Positions 17,481 through 26,168 of a DNA stretch of 64,000 nt are shown here, piece after piece. Within the stretch, counting starts at the first letter, position 1. Every line of letters begins with the position of its first letter. Origin of the DNA: Clostridiales bacterium Firm_11 (GTDB lineage: Bacteria > Bacillota > Clostridia > Christensenellales > Aristaeellaceae). The notes beneath the pieces were generated by a model, which had not been told where the DNA came from, did not search any database, and was given only the letters and a program-made list of their open reading frames with translations. A program made the position numbers and the translations under genes. The stretch covers positions 100,316-164,315 of the forward strand of contig LVAQ01000003.1 of the NCBI GenBank assembly GCA_001604105.1, given 5' to 3'.

Positions 17481-18845
17481 ATGACCAAGAAGGGCAAGGC
17501 GCTCAAATGGCTTTTGATTTTGGGGGTGGTCGTGGCACTGTGCATGTACTTCTCCAAAACCATTCAAACCATCACCACACCCAAGGTAAAGCTGGCGCAG
17601 GCATCATCCGGGCGCATCGAGCAGAAGATCGAGCTTGCGGCCAAACCGTATTTTCCGGTGAAGACCGAAGTCACGCTCAAAAAAGCGGTGGATACCCCCA
17701 TCACGGTGGATAAGCGCTACGTGACGCCTGGGCTGTATGTAGAAGCGGGGGACACGCTTTTTACCGCGCGCGTGAACGATTATGATACCAAGGAAAAAGA
17801 ACTGCGCGACAAGTACAAGGAAACCGCGCAGAAGCTGATTGATCTGGACATTGCCAACCGCAAGAGCAGCAAGCAGAGCAAACGCAACGATCTATACGAT
17901 ATGATGCTGGACGCGCAGGAAGTGCTGGCCACTGCCGAGAGTGACGCGCGCCTGGCCGCCGCCGATGAAGGCATTGATTTGACCTTCGATCAGGAAACAT
18001 GGGCGGCCATCGCCCGGCAAAAAGAAGCAAGCCAGAGCGTGATGGCGCTCATCGCCAAAGCCGCCACCGCCAAGGAGAGCTTTCAGGCCGCGCGGGAAGC
18101 GTTTTACAACAGCTATGAAAACGCCAAACTGCGCATTACTGATGAAGTGTTCAAGTACATCAACGAGCGCAACGCCTTAAGCAAAGAGATGCAGGAAATC
18201 AGCGACGATATGGTCAAGCTTTTGGAGGCCAAACAGACCCTTTCTACCGTCAAGGCGGAAAGCGCGGGCTACATCGTCACGCTGGATGTACAGGAAAACA
18301 CCGTCTATGACGGGCGCACCACGGCCTATACCATTGCGAAAAAAGAGGATGCGCCCATCCTGCGCGCAGATGTGACGGATCTGAAAAAGGATGTGGAGGC
18401 GGGCGCCCGCGTGGAAGTCGCGGGGGATTATGAAACCTTCCGCAGCGAGGTCAAGGCGGTGGTGGATGATACCGACGGCCGCCGCTACGCGGAAATCGAA
18501 CTGACCAGCGACCTCCTGCGCACGGCGGGGGGCATGGCAAAGCTGCTTACCAATGGGTCGATGGATGTAAGCGTGGTGTTCCGCTCGCGCAAAAGCGCGA
18601 CGCTCATCCCCGCAGGCGCGCTGCGCAGCGAGGGAGACGGGAACGATTATGTGTTTGTGGCGGAATACACTTATGGCGGCTTCCTTTCCGGCGGCGGCAT
18701 GGTGGCACGCAAGACGAGCGTAACCGTGATTGACCGTGGCGATAAGGCCGTGAGCATTCAGGAGGATCTTAAGTATCAGCAAATCATCGAGCGGGCGGAT
18801 CGTTCCCTGGAGGACGGCAAGCCTGTGATGGAGTATACGGATTAA
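17481..18845 (+). CDS. HlyD/RND-type membrane-fusion adaptor-like protein
   Basis: 454 residues. One N-terminal membrane helix (about 9-27) is followed by a beta-rich stretch with an incomplete biotinyl-lipoyl half ('KKAVDTPITVDKRYVTPGLYVEAGDTLF'). Then comes a long alpha-helical hairpin (about 105-255), the second lipoyl half ('LSTVKAESAGYIVTLDVQENTVYDG') and C-terminal beta domains. This is the order of periplasmic adaptors of efflux systems; in Gram-positives such adaptors pair with MacB-type ABC exporters. GGGGAGG lies before the ATG, 22 bp after the permease gene, and a MacB-like permease follows 12 bp later, so the pair is likely cotranscribed with the importer-type genes. Confidence 0.82.
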   Translation: MTKKGKALKWLLILGVVVALCMYFSKTIQTITTPKVKLAQASSGRIEQKIELAAKPYFPVKTEVTLKKAVDTPITVDKRYVTPGLYVEAGDTLFTARVNDYDTKEKELRDKYKETAQKLIDLDIANRKSSKQSKRNDLYDMMLDAQEVLATAESDARLAAADEGIDLTFDQETWAAIARQKEASQSVMALIAKAATAKESFQAAREAFYNSYENAKLRITDEVFKYINERNALSKEMQEISDDMVKLLEAKQTLSTVKAESAGYIVTLDVQENTVYDGRTTAYTIAKKEDAPILRADVTDLKKDVEAGARVEVAGDYETFRSEVKAVVDDTDGRRYAEIELTSDLLRTAGGMAKLLTNGSMDVSVVFRSRKSATLIPAGALRSEGDGNDYVFVAEYTYGGFLSGGGMVARKTSVTVIDRGDKAVSIQEDLKYQQIIERADRSLEDGKPVMEYTD

Positions 18846-18857
18846 AGGGGTGGAGCC

Positions 18858-20135
18858 ATGCTGGTTTTTATGAAGCGTCACCGGCTGTGGCCGCCGCTTG
18901 TGCTTGCGTTGCTTTCGCTGGGGGTGGCGTTGTTTGCCGGGCTTGCCATCGCGCAGACGCCCGCGTACCTGCAATACCTGTGGCCTGCGCCCGCGCCGGT
19001 CACCACCACCACGGAGGATGGGCAATCCCAAACCGATAACAGCGGCCTGACGGACGCACGCCTTGGGATGGATGCGCTGGCGGAGCAGCTTACAGGCGTA
19101 TGCGAGCCGATCACATTGTTTGCCGTCATGGACGGCGTATCGGTGATTGCGGATCAGGACAACGCGCAAGCCGCCACCGCGCGGCTGGTGGCGCTGGAGG
19201 ATGGCGCTTACCCCGTGATGCCGCTGCTGCTTAAAACGGGGCGCTTGATTTACCCGGATGAGTTTCTCTATGGCAATAAGGTGGTCATGCTGGAGGAAAA
19301 ACTGGCGGTGGCGCTGTTTGGCTATGCCGAGCCGCTGGATCGAACCATTCTGCTGGATGGGGAGAAATACCGCGTGGTGGGCATTATCAGCCACATGCGA
19401 AACGTGGGTGAGCATCAGGAATATTCCCTGTACATACCTTACCGCAAGGCGGAAAAGAGCGGCCTTGCCATGACGGCGCTGTGCATACAGGCCATGCCGG
19501 TGCAAGGCGCGGGCGGCTGGGCGGCTTTTGAAAGCGCCATGGGCGGGCTTGGCAAGCAGGGTACGGCCATCAGCCTTGGCAAAGAGGGCATGAACGCCGC
19601 ATTGCCGCTTCGCGCGGCAGGCTGCGCCTTTGGTTTGCTTGCGCTTCTGTTTTGCCTGAGGTGGCTCAACCGACAGGTAATGCGGTTGTACCGCGATTAT
19701 ACCAGGCGCCTGCGGGATCAGTACGCTATGCGGCTTTTGCCCTGGATGCTTGCGCGCGTGCTGCCGCTGCTGCTGGGGTATGCGGCCAGCGTGTTGCTGT
19801 TTGCCCAGTTGTTTATCGTGTTCATCGCGCCGGTGTACACCTTTCCGGAGTGGATCCCCAAGGTGCTGGTGGAGCCCAACGACATCGCGGCGGCTTTCTG
19901 GGATGTGTGGCAGCGGCAGGCAATCGTGCTGGAGGTACGCAGCCCGGAACTCCAGCGCCTGCGGTTTTTTGCGGTGCTCATGGGTTGGGCATGCGGGGCT
20001 ATGGCGCTCAGCGGCGGGCTGCTGGCGGCGCGGCTGGGCGTGGCGCTGCGCAGCGGCGACGCGGCGGATGAAGCTTCGCTGCTGGAAGCAGATGCGCCAA
20101 CACAGGCGGTGGAACGCGGCGAAAGGTTCCGTTAA
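18858..20135 (+). CDS. MacB/FtsX-like ABC permease without ATPase domain
   Basis: 425 residues with the topology of MacB-family permeases: helix 1 near residues 10-32, a large extracytoplasmic domain (about 35-250), then three C-terminal helices (about 255-275, 295-330, 375-398). The external domain includes 'KVVMLEEKLAVALFG' and 'ILLDGEKYRVVGIISHMRNV', which resemble the MacB periplasmic core. No ATPase lies in or beside the gene. Paired with the upstream adaptor it could form an exporter or a mechanotransmission module, but that needs an ATPase from elsewhere. The family assignment is by topology and motif, so moderate. Confidence 0.7.
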   Translation: MLVFMKRHRLWPPLVLALLSLGVALFAGLAIAQTPAYLQYLWPAPAPVTTTTEDGQSQTDNSGLTDARLGMDALAEQLTGVCEPITLFAVMDGVSVIADQDNAQAATARLVALEDGAYPVMPLLLKTGRLIYPDEFLYGNKVVMLEEKLAVALFGYAEPLDRTILLDGEKYRVVGIISHMRNVGEHQEYSLYIPYRKAEKSGLAMTALCIQAMPVQGAGGWAAFESAMGGLGKQGTAISLGKEGMNAALPLRAAGCAFGLLALLFCLRWLNRQVMRLYRDYTRRLRDQYAMRLLPWMLARVLPLLLGYAASVLLFAQLFIVFIAPVYTFPEWIPKVLVEPNDIAAAFWDVWQRQAIVLEVRSPELQRLRFFAVLMGWACGAMALSGGLLAARLGVALRSGDAADEASLLEADAPTQAVERGERFR

Positions 20136-20206
20136 TGCGGCGTAAGAAAAACGCGCAAAGCGCAGGGGCGTAGGGCATTGCGGGAAAAGACGCCGCCTTG
20201 GATGAA

Positions 20207-20235
20207 TTGACGCTGTGCCTATTTCGTGGTATGAT
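20207..20235 (+). promoter_or_regulatory. Promoter of the tRNA-Leu gene
   Basis: TTGACG (20207-20212), 17 bp, TATGAT (20230-20235), ending 12 bp before the tRNA. Confidence 0.8.
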
Positions 20236-20247
20236 GTAGCGCGTGTG

Positions 20248-20329
20248 GTGGGCATGGTGGAATGGCAGACACAAAGGACTTAAAATCCTTCGCTTCGGCA
20301 TGCGGGTTCGAGTCCCGCTGCCCGCACCA
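20248..20329 (+). tRNA. tRNA-Leu, anticodon UAA
   Basis: 82 nt including an encoded CCA end. The acceptor stem GTGGGCA pairs with TGCCCGC (one G-T wobble). The anticodon stem AAGGA/TCCTT encloses the loop CTTAAAA with anticodon TAA at 20281-20283. A class II variable arm follows, and the T arm GCGGG-TTCGAGT-CCCGC is canonical. It would read UUA and UUG. It is a single gene with its own promoter and terminator. Confidence 0.97.
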
Positions 20330-20340
20330 CAGGATGGATA

Positions 20341-20363
20341 AAGCCGCCCCGTGGGGCGGCTTT
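20341..20363 (+). terminator. Terminator of the tRNA-Leu gene
   Basis: AAGCCGCCCC (20341-20350) pairs with GGGGCGGCTT (20353-20362), followed by TTCC. Confidence 0.85.
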
Positions 20364-20753
20364 CCTTGCTTTTACGCATAGGAAGGCGCTGCGGGCAGGA
20401 CGCGTGCAGGGTATAAAAGCGTATCAGGGCACTGGCGCTCCCTGCGCGCGTGCGGGATGCCCGCCAGCTTAGGCGCAACGCGCGTAAATGCCATGGGTTC
20501 CCCGCATAATTACGCTGATGTATGCGCTATGCCGTGCACCAACCTGCCGAAAGTCACCGCGCATCCTTCGCGCGCGTATGCTTGAGGTATGAACCTGCGC
20601 GAAATGCGCACCCAATAAGGCGGCAGGCTTTCCCTGCGAATGCGTGCAATGTGTGCACGCCATCCCTGCCCGTACCCTGACGCGCATTGGTCACACCCCG
20701 GCCGTCGCCGCCAGGGACGCCACGCGCGGTGAATTGGTCAAGGAGGCATTGCC
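20364..20753. other. Gene-free region of about 390 bp
   Basis: No gene, tRNA or recognised motif. Short ORFs on both strands lack ribosome sites and family-like sequence. No promoter was found for the following transporter gene. Confidence 0.4.
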
Positions 20754-21833
20754 ATGTGGATTCTGCTGGCATTTGGGTCTGCACTGTTTGCCGGGCTCAC
20801 GGCCATTTTGGCCAAGATGGGTATTCGCAATACCGATACGGATGTCGCCACCGCGTTGCGCACCGTGGTGGTGCTGCTGTTCTCCTGGCTGCTGGCGTGG
20901 CTGAGCGGCAGCGTGCCCAGCCTTGCCGGGGTGAGCGCGCGCACATGGCTGTTTCTGGTGCTCAGCGGGTTTGCCACGGGCGCGAGCTGGCTATGCTACT
21001 TCCGCGCCCTGCAAATGGGCGATGTCAACAAGGTTACGCCCATCGATAAATCTTCCACTGTGCTTACCATGCTGCTGGCGGCCATCATTTTGGGGGAGGC
21101 CATCACACCGCTGAAGGCGCTGGCGATGGTGTTGATCGGCGGGGGCGCGCTGCTCATGATCCAGAAGAAAGCACCACCCGCCGCGTTACCGCCTCAACCA
21201 CAGGCGGATGCCACGGCGGTAAATACCGCGGGGGACGATGCCGCCGCCGCTGTGCAAACAGTGCAGCAAGAAGCGCATGCCCTGCCCGCAAGCGAAACCA
21301 GCGCGAACGGCTCGCCTGTACCGCCCGCGAAAGCCGCCGCATTGCCTGCGCCCGAAGCCGCCGCCGCGCTGCCAGCGTCGGAAACCGCCGCCGTAGCGCC
21401 TGCCCGTGCGGCACGCCCCGTGTGGCTGCTGTTTGCCATCGGCTCTGCGGTGTTTGCCAGCCTTACCAGCATTCTGGGCAAAATCGGCATCGAGGGCATT
21501 GATTCTACGCTGGGTACGGCTGTACGCACGGCGGTGGTGCTGGTGATGGCGTGGGCGATTGTGTTCATGCGCGGCAAACAAAGGCAGATACGAAGCATCC
21601 ACAAGGTGAGCCACCTGTTTTTGGTGCTCAGCGGTTTTGCCACGGGCGCAAGCTGGCTATGTTACTACCGCGCGCTGCAACTGGGCCCCGCCAGCGTGGT
21701 GGTGCCGATTGATAAACTGAGCATTCTGGTAAGCATCGCGTTCTCCCGCGTGGTTTTTGGGGAAAGGCTAACGCTCAGGGCGGGCATTGGCCTGCTGTTG
21801 CTGGTGGCGGGCACGCTTTCCCTGCTGCTATAG
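20754..21833 (+). CDS. EamA/DMT-type transporter made of two similar halves joined by a long Ala/Pro linker
   Basis: 359 residues. Two EamA domains of about 135 residues (1-140 and 222-359), each with five predicted membrane helices, are visibly homologous: both contain 'FLVLSGFATGASWLCY(F/Y)RALQ' and a 'PIDK' motif, and both begin 'GSA(L/V)FA'. They are joined by about 80 residues of Ala, Pro, Glu and Thr (about 141-220), unusual because most drug/metabolite transporters have only a short loop. The high similarity suggests recent duplication and fusion of a single-domain transporter. The substrate is unknown. The ATG has AAGGAGG upstream. Confidence 0.85.
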   Translation: MWILLAFGSALFAGLTAILAKMGIRNTDTDVATALRTVVVLLFSWLLAWLSGSVPSLAGVSARTWLFLVLSGFATGASWLCYFRALQMGDVNKVTPIDKSSTVLTMLLAAIILGEAITPLKALAMVLIGGGALLMIQKKAPPAALPPQPQADATAVNTAGDDAAAAVQTVQQEAHALPASETSANGSPVPPAKAAALPAPEAAAALPASETAAVAPARAARPVWLLFAIGSAVFASLTSILGKIGIEGIDSTLGTAVRTAVVLVMAWAIVFMRGKQRQIRSIHKVSHLFLVLSGFATGASWLCYYRALQLGPASVVVPIDKLSILVSIAFSRVVFGERLTLRAGIGLLLLVAGTLSLLL

Positions 21834-21919
21834 CCGCTGCTGACAGAGGAATACGCCGCCCCCGCGCAGAAAGCTATGCCTGATCCCCTGCGCATATCCG
21901 CCTACAAGGAGGGAAGCCC

Positions 21920-22912
21920 ATGCCCCCGCTGGTGAGCATTTGCTGTGTGACCTATAACCACGCCGCTACCATCGCGCAGGCGCTGGAGAGCTTCCTTGCC
22001 CAGCGCGGGGATGTGCCCATTGAGGTTCTGGTGCATGACGACGCCTCTACCGATGGCACCGAGGACATCCTGCGCCGCTATATGGCGGATTATCCGGATG
22101 TGATCAAGCCGCTGTTTGAAACCGAGAACCAGTACCAAAAAGGCGTTGCCATGGATGCGACGTTCAACTTCCCGCGCGCGCGGGGGCAATACATCGCCCT
22201 GTGCGAGGGAGACGATTTCTGGTGCGATCCCCACAAGCTGCAAACCCAGCTGGACGCAATGGCCGCGCACCCTGCCTGTACCTTCTGCTTTACCAATGGG
22301 TTTGTGCGCGACGCGGCTACGCCCGGCGTGCAGGATCGCCCTTTTCTGCCTTATTACCCGCAGGAGGCTGCCTTCTACACCCCCGAAACGCGGGAATATG
22401 ACCTTTCTGAACTCACCAGACTTACGTTCATCCCCACGGCATCGTTCCTGTTCCCGCGTGAAGCGCTGGATCGCATCCCGCGTGCGTTGCTGCTGGCGCC
22501 TTGCCCAAGCGGGGATTTGCGGCTCAAACTGCTGCTCACCGCCCTTGGCAAAGCGCTGTATGTGCACGCTTTTACGTGCGTGTATCGGCTTAACGCGGGC
22601 AGCTCGGTGATGGCGCACTGGGGCGAGGAAGCGGCGGAGCGCACGCGCCTGCGCTGCATGCAGACGCTTGCCATGCTGCGAGGGGTGGACGCGTTCAGCC
22701 GGGGCGCGCACCATGAAGCGCTGCAAACCCTGATGGACGGGCAGCGGCGCGTGCTGCTGGAAGCTGCGCCTTCCCGCGCGTTGCTTGTGGATGCGCACAT
22801 GCGCCGCGTGTATCGCGGGCTGCCGCTGTTGCGTCGCGTCAAGTTTTGGGGCAAGACCATCTTGCCGCAACGGTTTTTCCGCCGCGTGAAGGCGCTGCTC
22901 CGGCGCGGCTGA
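21920..22912 (+). CDS. Family 2 glycosyltransferase
   Basis: 330 residues starting directly with the GT-A fold ('LVSICCVTYNHAATIAQALESFL'). The nucleotide-sugar binding motif is 'DDASTDGTEDIL' and the acidic DxD-like motif is 'CEGDDFWCDPHKL'. The protein is cytoplasmic with no clear membrane helix. Donor and acceptor are unknown. AAGGAGGG supports the ATG. It is followed by an aminotransferase and a flippase, so it likely adds a sugar to a surface glycan. Confidence 0.9.
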   Translation: MPPLVSICCVTYNHAATIAQALESFLAQRGDVPIEVLVHDDASTDGTEDILRRYMADYPDVIKPLFETENQYQKGVAMDATFNFPRARGQYIALCEGDDFWCDPHKLQTQLDAMAAHPACTFCFTNGFVRDAATPGVQDRPFLPYYPQEAAFYTPETREYDLSELTRLTFIPTASFLFPREALDRIPRALLLAPCPSGDLRLKLLLTALGKALYVHAFTCVYRLNAGSSVMAHWGEEAAERTRLRCMQTLAMLRGVDAFSRGAHHEALQTLMDGQRRVLLEAAPSRALLVDAHMRRVYRGLPLLRRVKFWGKTILPQRFFRRVKALLRRG

Positions 22913-23018
22913 GGGCACGTCGCAAGCCGCTTGCATCCGCAGGCGCGCCGCCGTTTTGCGCCGCGGCGGGTGCGGCGCACGCGTCCCACGCACCACAACC
23001 CCGAAAGAAGGTTATCAC

Positions 23019-24110
23019 ATGCGCATACAGGTGGCACGCAGTTCCATGCCGGATTTTGCCGAGTACTGTCAGGAAATACAAGGCCTGTGGGACAGCCATT
23101 GGCTGACCAACAACGGCGAAAAGGCGCTCGCGCTGGAAGCGGCTTTGCAGGCGTATCTGGACATCCCCCACGCGGTGCTGTTTTCCAACGGGCATCTGGC
23201 GCTGGAGGCGGCCATCCGCGCGATGGGCATCACCGGCGAAGTCATCACCACGCCCTTTACGTTTGCATCGACCACGCATGCGCTGGTGCGCTGCGGCGTA
23301 ACCCCCGTGTTTGCGGATGTGCGGCCGGATACCCTCACCCTGGACGCGGGTGCCATCGAGGCGCTGATCACCGAGCGAACCACGGCCATTGTGCCAGTGC
23401 ATGTATATGGTAACTTCTGCGAGGTGGATGCCATCCGGCGCATCGCGGAAAAACACCACCTGAAAGTGCTCTATGACGCCGCGCATGCCTTTGGCGCGAC
23501 GCATGAGGGCAGCAGCGCCGCCGCCTATGGCGATGCGGCCATGTTCAGCTTCCACGCCACCAAGGTATTCCATACCATTGAGGGCGGCGCGGTCACCTGC
23601 GCAAGCGAGGCGTTGGCCGAGGCGCTGCGGCTGGAGCGCAATTACGGCATCACGGGGCCGGAGAGCACGGTTTCGGTCGGCGGCAACGCAAAAATGAACG
23701 AGTTTCAAGCTGCCATGGGGCTTTGCAACCTGCGCCATCTGGACGAAGAGCTGGCAAAGCGCCGCAGGGTGTGCGCCATCTACCGCGAGCGCCTTGCGGG
23801 CGTTGCGGGCATACGGCTGTTGCCCATGCCGCAAACCGGCAACCATGCGTACTTGCCTGTGCTTTTTGAAGGCGGGCAGGCCACGCGGGACGAAGCCTTT
23901 GCGCGCCTGGCCGCGCAGGATATCTACCCCCGCAAGTATTTTTACCCGCTGACCAGCGCGTTTGCCTGTTATGCGGGCAGGTTTGACCCCGCCCAAACGC
24001 CCATTGCGCTGCAAGCCAGCGAAAGCGTGCTTACGCTTCCCCTGTACGCGGGGCTTGCCGATGCGGATGTGCACCGCGTCTGCGATATCCTGCTTGCACA
24101 GGAAGGCTGA
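23019..24110 (+). CDS. DegT/DnrJ/EryC1/StrS family aminotransferase
   Basis: 363 residues from the ATG at 23019, preceded by AAAGAAGG; an earlier in-frame start at 22956 adds only low-complexity residues. It is a PLP enzyme that usually aminates keto-sugar nucleotides. The PLP-binding Lys is Lys182 in 'FSFHATKVFHTIEGGA', with 'DAAHAFGA' carrying the Asp that contacts the pyridine ring. It lies between a glycosyltransferase and a Wzx-like flippase, consistent with making an amino sugar for an exported glycan. The keto-sugar-forming enzymes are not in the window. Confidence 0.92.
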   Translation: MRIQVARSSMPDFAEYCQEIQGLWDSHWLTNNGEKALALEAALQAYLDIPHAVLFSNGHLALEAAIRAMGITGEVITTPFTFASTTHALVRCGVTPVFADVRPDTLTLDAGAIEALITERTTAIVPVHVYGNFCEVDAIRRIAEKHHLKVLYDAAHAFGATHEGSSAAAYGDAAMFSFHATKVFHTIEGGAVTCASEALAEALRLERNYGITGPESTVSVGGNAKMNEFQAAMGLCNLRHLDEELAKRRRVCAIYRERLAGVAGIRLLPMPQTGNHAYLPVLFEGGQATRDEAFARLAAQDIYPRKYFYPLTSAFACYAGRFDPAQTPIALQASESVLTLPLYAGLADADVHRVCDILLAQEG

Positions 24111-24204
24111 GGGCGTTCTGTAGCAAGCCTTGCGCCGCTTTGGGCGGATGTGCCGCGGCAGATGCGTATGGGTGTTCGCCATTCAAACCGAGAGGAAGCA
24201 AGGC

Positions 24205-25653
24205 ATGAGCGAGACAAAGAAGCGTACGGCGGGGAAATCCTTTCTGTTTAAGCTGATGGAAAGCACGGGTACGCAGGGTATATCGCTGGTGGTGGGCATT
24301 TTGCTGGCGCGGCTGCTATCCCCTTCGGATTACGGGGTGCTGTCGCTGCTGATGGTGTTTGTGAGCATCTCCCGCGTGTTTGTGCAAAGCGGGCTGAACA
24401 CCGCGCTCATCCAGCGCCTGAAGGTGGATGAAACCGATCTTTCCAGCGTGTTCTATGTGAGCCTGGGCGTATCCGGCGTGTGCTACGCCATCCTGTACGC
24501 GACCGCGCCGCTGCTGGCGGCCACCTATGGACAGCCGGAACTGACGGCGCTCATGCGCGTGCTGGCGCTGATCCTGTTCCCGGGCGCGCTGCACAGCGTG
24601 CAGCAAGCCGTGATTGCGCGGGAAATGGCCTTTCACAAGCTGATGGTGGCCAGCATCGCCGCCAATGTGCTCTCCGGCGCGGTGGGCATCGCGATGGCGT
24701 ACGCGGGGTTTGGCAGCTGGGCGCTCATCGCGCAGCAGTTGAGCGGGCAGGTGATCATCTGCGTGATTCTGCTGGTTACGGTGCACTGGCGGCCGCGCCT
24801 GCTCTATGCGTGGCATCGGGTGAAAAGCCTGCTTTCCTTTGGGTGGAAGCTGCTGGCGTCCAGCCTGATTGAAACCGTGTATAATAACCTGCGCACGCTG
24901 GTCATCGGCAAGCTGTACGATAGTGAGCAGGTAGGTTACTTCAACCGCGGCAGGCAATTCCCCGAGCTGTTGATGAACAACGTCAACGGCTCCATCCAAA
25001 GCGTGATGCTGCCCATGTTTGCCGCCGAGCAGGAGAACCCCCAGCGGCTCAAGGCCATGATGCGCCGCACCATCATGGTATCCAGTTACCTTGTGTTTCC
25101 CATGATGGCGGGGCTGGCGCTGGTGGCAAGGCCGCTGGTGAGCCTGCTGCTGACGGATAAGTGGCTGCCCGCCGTGCCGTTTTTGTGGATCTGCTGCGCG
25201 GATTTCGCCTTTTACCCTGTGCATACCAGCAACCTGCAAGCCATCAACGCCATGGGGCGCAGCGATGTGTTCCTGCGGCTGGAGCTTATCAAAAAGGCGT
25301 ATGGGCTGGTGATTCTGGCGGCGTCCATCCTGTTTTTTGACAGCGTGATCATCATTGCGGCGGGCAGCGTGGTGAGCACGCTCATCGGCACGTTTGTCAA
25401 CGCCGCGCCCAACAAGCGGCTGCTGGGTTACCGCTATGGCGAGCAGGTGCGTGACCTTGCGCCTTCTCTGGGGATGACGCTGGTAATGGGCATTTGCGTG
25501 TGGATAGCGGGGTTTCTGCCGCTTCATGATCTGCCGCTGCTGCTGGCGCAGGGCGCGGTGGGCGTGCTGGTTTACGGCGGGCTGTCGCTGCTGATCAAGC
25601 CCGAGGCGTACCGCGGCATGGTGGATATGATTCGCGCCCTGCGGCGCAGGTAA
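24205..25653 (+). CDS. Wzx-like polysaccharide/lipid-linked sugar flippase
   Basis: 482 residues from the ATG at 24205 (GAGAGGAAG upstream) with about a dozen membrane helices. The N-terminal part ('LMESTGTQGISLVVGILLARLLSPSDYGVLSLLMVF') and 'GWKLLASSLIETVYNNLRTLVIGKLYDSEQVGYFNRG' are typical of the WzxC/TuaB branch of the MATE/MOP superfamily. It would move undecaprenyl-linked glycans outward. It is the likely end of the glycan operon; the 105-112-bp repeat array follows at once. Confidence 0.9.
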   Translation: MSETKKRTAGKSFLFKLMESTGTQGISLVVGILLARLLSPSDYGVLSLLMVFVSISRVFVQSGLNTALIQRLKVDETDLSSVFYVSLGVSGVCYAILYATAPLLAATYGQPELTALMRVLALILFPGALHSVQQAVIAREMAFHKLMVASIAANVLSGAVGIAMAYAGFGSWALIAQQLSGQVIICVILLVTVHWRPRLLYAWHRVKSLLSFGWKLLASSLIETVYNNLRTLVIGKLYDSEQVGYFNRGRQFPELLMNNVNGSIQSVMLPMFAAEQENPQRLKAMMRRTIMVSSYLVFPMMAGLALVARPLVSLLLTDKWLPAVPFLWICCADFAFYPVHTSNLQAINAMGRSDVFLRLELIKKAYGLVILAASILFFDSVIIIAAGSVVSTLIGTFVNAAPNKRLLGYRYGEQVRDLAPSLGMTLVMGICVWIAGFLPLHDLPLLLAQGAVGVLVYGGLSLLIKPEAYRGMVDMIRALRRR

Positions 25654-25736
25654 TGCGGGGCATTGCTGTACGCGGCGCATGCCCTGCGCCCGCGCGGAAG
25701 GTTGCGCAAAGGCAGGGGCGGTCAGGGAATGGGCAT

Positions 25737-26052
25737 GCAGGAACGTATGACGTATGGCGCTCGCGTAGCGGGTGAAATTGGCGTTGAACGCGAAACACAG
25801 GCGTTGCAGCACTTTGTCATTGCTACGGCGGTATGCCGCGTTATCCACGCAGGAACGTATGGCGCTTGTGCATAAGGTGAAATTGGCTTTGACCGGGAAA
25901 CAGCGGTGGTGCAGCCCTTTGTCAATGCTACGGCGGTATGCCGCGTTATCCACGCAGGAACGTATGGCGTTTGTGCAGCGGGTGGAATTGGCTTTGACCG
26001 GGAAACAACGGCGTTGCAGCCCTTTGTCAATGCTACGGCGGCATGCCGTGCT
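25737..26052. repeat. Tandem repeat, three units of 105-112 bp
   Basis: The landmark GCAGGAACGTATG recurs at 25737, 25849 and 25954. Units contain 'TGCTACGGCGGTATGCCGC', whose GCGGTATGCCGC core can fold as a short hairpin, and a 'GAAATTGGC' segment. The third copy decays near 26052. It lies between the flippase and ATP-grasp genes. Confidence 0.85.
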
Positions 26053-26168
26053 GTGAAGCCCTTGTGAGCGCCTTTCCCGCAAGTATTTCTGGAATCAGGT
26101 CAACGGTATGTTTGTAAGGTAAGCCTATCCGGCTTGATCGGACGGCTGTGCAAAAGGGGGATGCAACC

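Noticed and set aside
18177..20255. A 692-residue open frame on the minus strand opposite the adaptor and MacB-like genes
   Set aside because: Very rich in Arg, His and Gln, no ribosome site and no family motif; it is the antisense of real genes in GC-rich DNA.
24316..26082. A 588-residue minus-strand frame over the flippase gene and repeat array
   Set aside because: Antisense shadow; its repetitive N-terminal part comes from the 105-112-bp repeat.
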